Positions 5,343 through 8,636 of a stretch of 8,636 bases of DNA are shown piece after piece. Every line of letters begins with the position of its first letter. Positions within the stretch are counted from its first letter, which is position 1. The position numbers and the translations under genes are program-made. The stretch is from Phycisphaerales bacterium (lineage in GTDB: Bacteria > Planctomycetota > Phycisphaerae > Phycisphaerales > UBA1924), in contig JAESSR010000176.1 in the NCBI GenBank assembly GCA_016764015.1, forward strand, positions 1-8,636, given 5' to 3'. Below the pieces are notes generated by a model, which ran no database searches, was not told the origin of the DNA, and saw only the letters and a list, made by a program, of their open reading frames with translations.

Positions 5343-6308
5343 TCACGAAGAGATATCGTATAAGCAACTAATGATAGAGACATCTTGCCTGCTTGATCCA
5401 AAGACAGTCGCTGGAATTACCAGCGCGTTGTATTTTTTTAAAACTTCATCATGCTTAGCGTTTATTGCTGCGAAATATCCTGTTTTTGGAATTTGAAAAC
5501 TCGGCACAAACTCACGAATATCCGAAGCAAGCCTACTCCACTCTTGTGAAAAGGCATGCTGTTGCTTGTCAGGCAAATTACTTTGCCCGAGTGCAGTGAA
5601 CGCAGAACTACAGGCCATATTTGAAGGGCTCACCAACACATTTCTGCAGACATGCTGATCCCCTTCAGGAGCTAATAATGCTCCAAACACACCACGCTCA
5701 AGCCATGCTTTCGAAAGAGAATGAGACACGAAACATTGCCCTGTTTCAAATAGATCCATTGTGTTCTTATCGAAGCCACGTGTATAGGAATACACCGTAT
5801 CAAGAAATACCCGTCGCCCCTTAGACTCACTCAACCAATGCTTGATTTGAGATGTTTCTTCATCATTTAATGTTCGCCCCAAAGGGCTTACGGGGCTTGT
5901 TATGACAACAACACTCTCTGCAGAAGCTTGATTCAAAACTGTAAAATCTGGAATGGGAAGTGTGGGGAATGAACGAGAGGATAGCCCTTCATTTTGTGCG
6001 GAATCCCAGTAAAAAGGGTAGACATCTTCTGGCAACCACAACTCTTTACCATGAGCAGCGAATATATTGAAAAGCCCCTTCAGGGATGCACGGACGCCTC
6101 CAGAAGCTATTGCTGCGCTCCTGTATTCTTCGACGCCCATTGTTTCCGCCCATAGATCCAAAGCATCATCACAGGAGTGACGCCTTGCATTTTCGAACCC
6201 AACCTTCAGAAAACTCATTGCCTTGAAGGGGTTCATACAGTCCAATCGCAACAATGATCTTTGTTCTGTAACTTGGTCTCTAAATGCTTTAAACTCTTGA
6301 AAATTCAT
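5343..6308 (-). CDS. Divergent fold-type I PLP-dependent aminotransferase-like enzyme
   Basis: This 321-residue protein has the landmarks of class I/II aminotransferases. SPVSPLGR (residues 138-145) stands where NPxNPTG is usual, FLDTVYSY gives Asp170 (pairs with the pyridine N of PLP) and Tyr173, and SHSLSKAWLERG gives Lys200, the Schiff-base lysine. It is shorter than the usual 380-400 residues, mainly in the N-terminal and C-terminal small-domain parts. Two features are odd: Ser141 replaces the Asn that contacts the PLP ring oxygen, and the C-terminal FG…VSIIS segment has no Arg where the substrate carboxylate-binding Arg normally sits (ungapped reading gives Ile312). It may act on an unusual amine or keto substrate, or catalyse another PLP reaction. 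The ATG overlaps the radical SAM stop (ATGA), so it is coupled to that gene and probably acts on the same pathway. Confidence 0.82.
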   Translation of the reverse strand: MNFQEFKAFRDQVTEQRSLLRLDCMNPFKAMSFLKVGFENARRHSCDDALDLWAETMGVEEYRSAAIASGGVRASLKGLFNIFAAHGKELWLPEDVYPFYWDSAQNEGLSSRSFPTLPIPDFTVLNQASAESVVVITSPVSPLGRTLNDEETSQIKHWLSESKGRRVFLDTVYSYTRGFDKNTMDLFETGQCFVSHSLSKAWLERGVFGALLAPEGDQHVCRNVLVSPSNMACSSAFTALGQSNLPDKQQHAFSQEWSRLASDIREFVPSFQIPKTGYFAAINAKHDEVLKKYNALVIPATVFGSSRQDVSIISCLYDISS

Positions 6309-7666
6309 CGTGGGGCGACCTGGCTCATGGGATCTTCCAATGACGCTAAAGCCGTGCCATCGCTCATTAAATTCCAGCTACGTGCGACACCGTTTGCTCT
6401 TTCCCAATAAACGCTTGGTTCTGTATAAGCGGCAATCTGCATGCACCGCCCGTCCCATTCGCCCTTGAAGATTGGTGCTCCCCAAGGAAGTTCTGAAACC
6501 TTTTCCCAGGAATGTTTAGCAGCAAAGTCATAGACAACACTCAAGGAAACCTGATGCTTCGCGCTGTAGTCATTCGCCGCTAAATCACTGAACGCAGACT
6601 CATTGCTTGTGGAAACATATAGTTCCTTGAAAGTAACTTGTGCAACACCCTGCCCAGCAGACCATGACAGATAATGCTCAATATCTGGCACACTTGAAAC
6701 GCCCTCATCTTGGAGAACACAAACAAAACGAAGAGAAATGTTTCTAAATGCCTCTTCATGGTCACGAAAAGTTTTGACGACTTTTTCGGTTTTTGTGTCT
6801 AGCCCCATGATCTCAGCATTTTGTGCTGCATCATAATGATGATGTGAAATTGCAAGAACTGATAGCCCCGCCTGATCTAGACATAAAAGCGCCGCCAATC
6901 TTTTCTCTGTATCCATTTCCCCCAAAAGATGGGCATTTGTGATGAGAACGACTTTACTAAAATGCGATGCGCATTCTCCAACAAGCTTGAGCATCTGATC
7001 GCCCTTCAACAGGGTAGGCTCGCCTCCACCTGTAATTACAGCGCGTTCAGCCCCCGCTTCCTTTGCAGTTTCCAATACGGATACAATGCGACCCCAATCA
7101 GAAATCCGCCCTTCAAAACCTGACGAAACAGAAGCCTTTGAAAAACAAAATTTACAAGATGCCTGACAAGCCATTGCTATAGGCAGCACCGATATCGTTC
7201 GTGGCGTCAATTGATCCCAAGGCAATAGAGTTCTGTCTATCACTTCAAACGATTGGGCGACGACGCCTTCTATACGCGCTGGGATTAGTTTGAGAACATC
7301 AAGGCTTTGCTCATTATCAATAAAATACACCGAGTCTAAGTCGATGAAGTCTTGAGGTACGTATTGAGCTACACCCGAAGCATGATCATTGCGCAACTGA
7401 TTTTCTGGCATTCTTGTTTTTAAAACGATAAGCCTGTCGCCGTCTAATCCAAGCTTGTCTACGAGCCTAGAAGCCTTGGAAACACCAATGGGGATTTCTT
7501 CTTCTCGAAGCAAGAAGAACTGATCAGGAAACGTGCTTTGAGAAATATGGGCTTTAGAGTAACGCCCTTGGTACTTATCATACCCTTTCACAAAGTTGGA
7601 CAATGCCGTGACGTGATACCACTCTGGAAGCAGTTGATTATCTATTTCTAAAGCGACTGTCTTCAT
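6305..7666 (-). CDS. Radical SAM enzyme (453 aa), function unknown
   Basis: The central domain (about residues 157-340) has the radical SAM signature CQASCKFC, placing Cys167, Cys171 and Cys174 in the CxxxCxxC arrangement that binds the 4Fe-4S cluster and SAM. ITGGGEPTLL (211-220) is the GGEP SAM-contact motif, and VVLITNAHLL (239-248) fits the following strand. The first 155 or so residues form an N-terminal extension I do not recognise. The C-terminal ending WNLMSDGTALASLEDP resembles the fold of SPASM tails but lacks their cysteines, so no auxiliary cluster is evident. It is the first gene of a two-gene operon with the PLP enzyme. Its ATG lies 28 bases inside an IS-end remnant, behind a weak GGGTG binding site, so transcription may start within IS sequence. 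It could modify a small molecule or peptide; no precursor-peptide gene is seen nearby. Confidence 0.88.
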   Translation of the reverse strand: MKTVALEIDNQLLPEWYHVTALSNFVKGYDKYQGRYSKAHISQSTFPDQFFLLREEEIPIGVSKASRLVDKLGLDGDRLIVLKTRMPENQLRNDHASGVAQYVPQDFIDLDSVYFIDNEQSLDVLKLIPARIEGVVAQSFEVIDRTLLPWDQLTPRTISVLPIAMACQASCKFCFSKASVSSGFEGRISDWGRIVSVLETAKEAGAERAVITGGGEPTLLKGDQMLKLVGECASHFSKVVLITNAHLLGEMDTEKRLAALLCLDQAGLSVLAISHHHYDAAQNAEIMGLDTKTEKVVKTFRDHEEAFRNISLRFVCVLQDEGVSSVPDIEHYLSWSAGQGVAQVTFKELYVSTSNESAFSDLAANDYSAKHQVSLSVVYDFAAKHSWEKVSELPWGAPIFKGEWDGRCMQIAAYTEPSVYWERANGVARSWNLMSDGTALASLEDPMSQVAPR

Positions 7667-7694
7667 TTATCACCCATTTCAATAATCAGACAAT

Positions 7695-7775
7695 TGACCC
7701 GCCCTCATACTTTATACCACTACTTATCTTAGGCGACTTACCGCTTTGTCTCATCAAACGGCTATGGAGCACAGC
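7695..7775 (-). mobile_element. IS3-family remnant, orfB-side end
   Basis: This stretch aligns with the orfB-side end of the larger IS at 1031-1120, by eye at about 70% identity. TGACCCGCCCTCAT matches TGACCTGCCCCCAT, and both continue through CCACT, CTTAGG/GTTAGG, GCTTTGTC, CATCA and GGCT.TGGAGC. The minus-strand frame LHSRLMRQS corresponds to LHSPLMGQS near the OrfB C-terminus. Only about 80 bases remain; the rest is cut off by the next remnant. Its outer end lies 28 bases from the radical SAM start. Confidence 0.65.
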
Positions 7776-7906
7776 TGGCCTGCCCCCCAAAAAAACTAGC
7801 CCATTCTTTATGCGAGTATCCTCGTAGAATGGGCGTATTTGGAAGGCAGGCAATCATGGTCAGGAAACAGCAATCATCAAGTCCTGAAACGGGTAACGTA
7901 TTATGA
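7776..7906 (+). mobile_element. IS3-family remnant, orfA-side end with a broken orfA start
   Basis: TGGCCTGCCCCCC at 7776 resembles the IS end at 1031 and points outward to the left. Eighty bases in, GGAAGG-CAGGCAATC-ATG matches the orfA start of the large IS (GGAGG-CAGGCAAAC-ATG). The first codons read MVRKQQSSSPE against MARKRHSAEQI, then stop at TGA 7904-7906. This is the front of an orfA on the plus strand, truncated after about 30-50 bases. It abuts the other remnant head to tail, so two IS copies or a rearranged one met here. From 7907 to 7990 I see nothing recognisable. Confidence 0.6.
7799..7834. other. Hairpin inside the IS remnant leader
   Basis: GCCCATTCT (7799-7807) pairs perfectly with AGAATGGGC (7826-7834), and inside the loop CGAG pairs with CTCG. 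It lies between the IS end and the orfA start of the remnant. It has no following T-run. It may be a leader structure that shields transposase expression from outside transcription, a role known for some IS ends but unproven here. Confidence 0.45.
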
Positions 7907-7990
7907 ATTCAGAGTGGGCTTCCACATGATTGATCGAACTGCTACATTGAAATAATCAGCTGAGTTTTCAAACTGCATTTAGCATCCCTT

Positions 7991-8636
7991 TCATTCCTTG
8001 AGTATTTCCATCTCAGGCATCTGATCCCAGACTTGGCCATCTAAGACTCGCCCAGCTGCCTTCTTGTTCACGCCGCCCCACTGCTTGAAGAAAAACGCAA
8101 CGCCCGCAGTCACGCACTGGTCTCTGAGGTCTCGAACCCAAACTTGATCCATCGAGCGTGACTTTGGACCAGATTCGCCTCCGACAATCACCCAATGGAT
8201 ACCACTGAGATCGAGACTCGGCAGATGCCCGATCAGTGGTTCCAATGACAAGAAACGCACCTTTGCGGGAATCTCTCTCAACGGTTCCACACGGCTGCAT
8301 ACCTCATCATTCTCAATACTCGTGCCCATGAGGATGTTGTCTGTCCAATGAAGTTTCGTTGCAAGCTCCAGGGCTCGCTCAGGCAGCTTCGTCAAAATCT
8401 GGAAACGATGCCGAGGACATTCATTCATAACTGCGAAGACTTGCTGGATGAACTCTACAGGGACATCTCGATGAAACAGGTCGCTCATCGAATTGACGAA
8501 GATCCAGCGGGACTTTCGCCAACGCCTTGGAATCGCAAGCGTGTCTGGATGACATCGAACGACTCCATTGAAGTGACGCTTGCCCTTGTCGTTGAGAACT
8601 GTGAGGCCTTCGTATTTGGGCTGGCCCATGTTCCCA
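7991..8636 (-). CDS. DUF5131 (phage Gp37/Gp68 family) protein, N-terminus outside the window
   Basis: At least 215 codons are open to the right edge. The ATG at 8627-8629 is probably internal: the frame continues upstream (Gly-Asn-Met-Gly-Gln-Pro), and family members start some 40 residues earlier with a Cys-rich segment. Family landmarks are strong: FVNSMSDLFHRDVP, FQILTKLPERA, GTSIEN, RFLSLEPLIG, WVIVGGESG and GVAFFFKQWGG close to the C-terminus. The family is annotated from phage and island genes and is related to radical SAM folds; the cluster cysteines would lie in the missing part. Its biochemical role is not established. It shares no operon with the genes to its left, from which it is separated by IS debris. 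Only the beginning is absent; the stop is natural. Confidence 0.85.
   Translation of the reverse strand, partial: GNMGQPKYEGLTVLNDKGKRHFNGVVRCHPDTLAIPRRWRKSRWIFVNSMSDLFHRDVPVEFIQQVFAVMNECPRHRFQILTKLPERALELATKLHWTDNILMGTSIENDEVCSRVEPLREIPAKVRFLSLEPLIGHLPSLDLSGIHWVIVGGESGPKSRSMDQVWVRDLRDQCVTAGVAFFFKQWGGVNKKAAGRVLDGQVWDQMPEMEILKE

Noticed and set aside
5251..5496. 81-codon plus-strand ORF
   Set aside because: Most of it is antisense to the 3' end of the PLP enzyme. It has no convincing binding site or family features.

Overview
This is a bacterial accessory region of about 8.6 kb, assembled from mobile-element debris and small transferred gene modules. Nearly every gene reads on the minus strand; only the TetR regulator and one insertion-sequence remnant read on the plus strand. 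The host cannot be named from the sequence. Shine-Dalgarno sites are conventional, G+C is moderate, and an IS407-like IS3 element is present. A Gram-negative or Planctomycetota-like host is a low-confidence guess.

Layout from left to right. (1) Positions 1-1030 hold an unrecognised partial ORF running off the left edge, a small predicted lipoprotein, and the C-terminal stump of a gene whose front part is missing where the IS begins. (2) Positions 1031 to about 2318 are an IS3-family element. orfA is intact and the -1 frameshift heptamer GGGAAAC is canonical, but orfB has an in-frame amber codon, so the element looks dead. (3) Positions 2311-2577 resemble a phage or island attachment region. 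They hold GCGGGTCA repeats, a strong terminator, the 3' half of a tRNA-Ala(GGC), 10-bp-phased GGACT repeats and what looks like the last codons of a lost gene, possibly an integrase. A second copy of that tail lies at about 5148-5203. (4) Between the two copies is a self-contained cassette. A TetR repressor is divergent from a three-gene, ATGA-coupled operon encoding a tautomerase, an alpha/beta hydrolase and a DJ-1/Hsp31-type protein. The intergenic region carries back-to-back promoters and a perfect 9-2-9 operator. (5) Positions 5343-7666 hold a coupled pair: a radical SAM enzyme and a shortened, divergent fold-type I PLP enzyme. This is the best candidate for an undescribed biosynthetic module. 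(6) Positions 7695-7906 hold two abutting IS-end remnants. (7) From 7991 to the right edge is a partial DUF5131 (phage Gp37/Gp68-like) gene.

How the parts may work together. The cassette in (4) looks like an inducible detoxification or stress unit: the repressor would be released by a small hydrophobic or electrophilic compound, and the three enzymes would act on reactive carbonyl or ester substrates. The pair in (5) would make or modify a small molecule by radical chemistry followed by PLP chemistry. Both functions are inferred from family membership and operon structure. The repeated tails, tRNA half and IS debris indicate that the modules arrived by repeated integration and deletion around a tRNA-Ala site.
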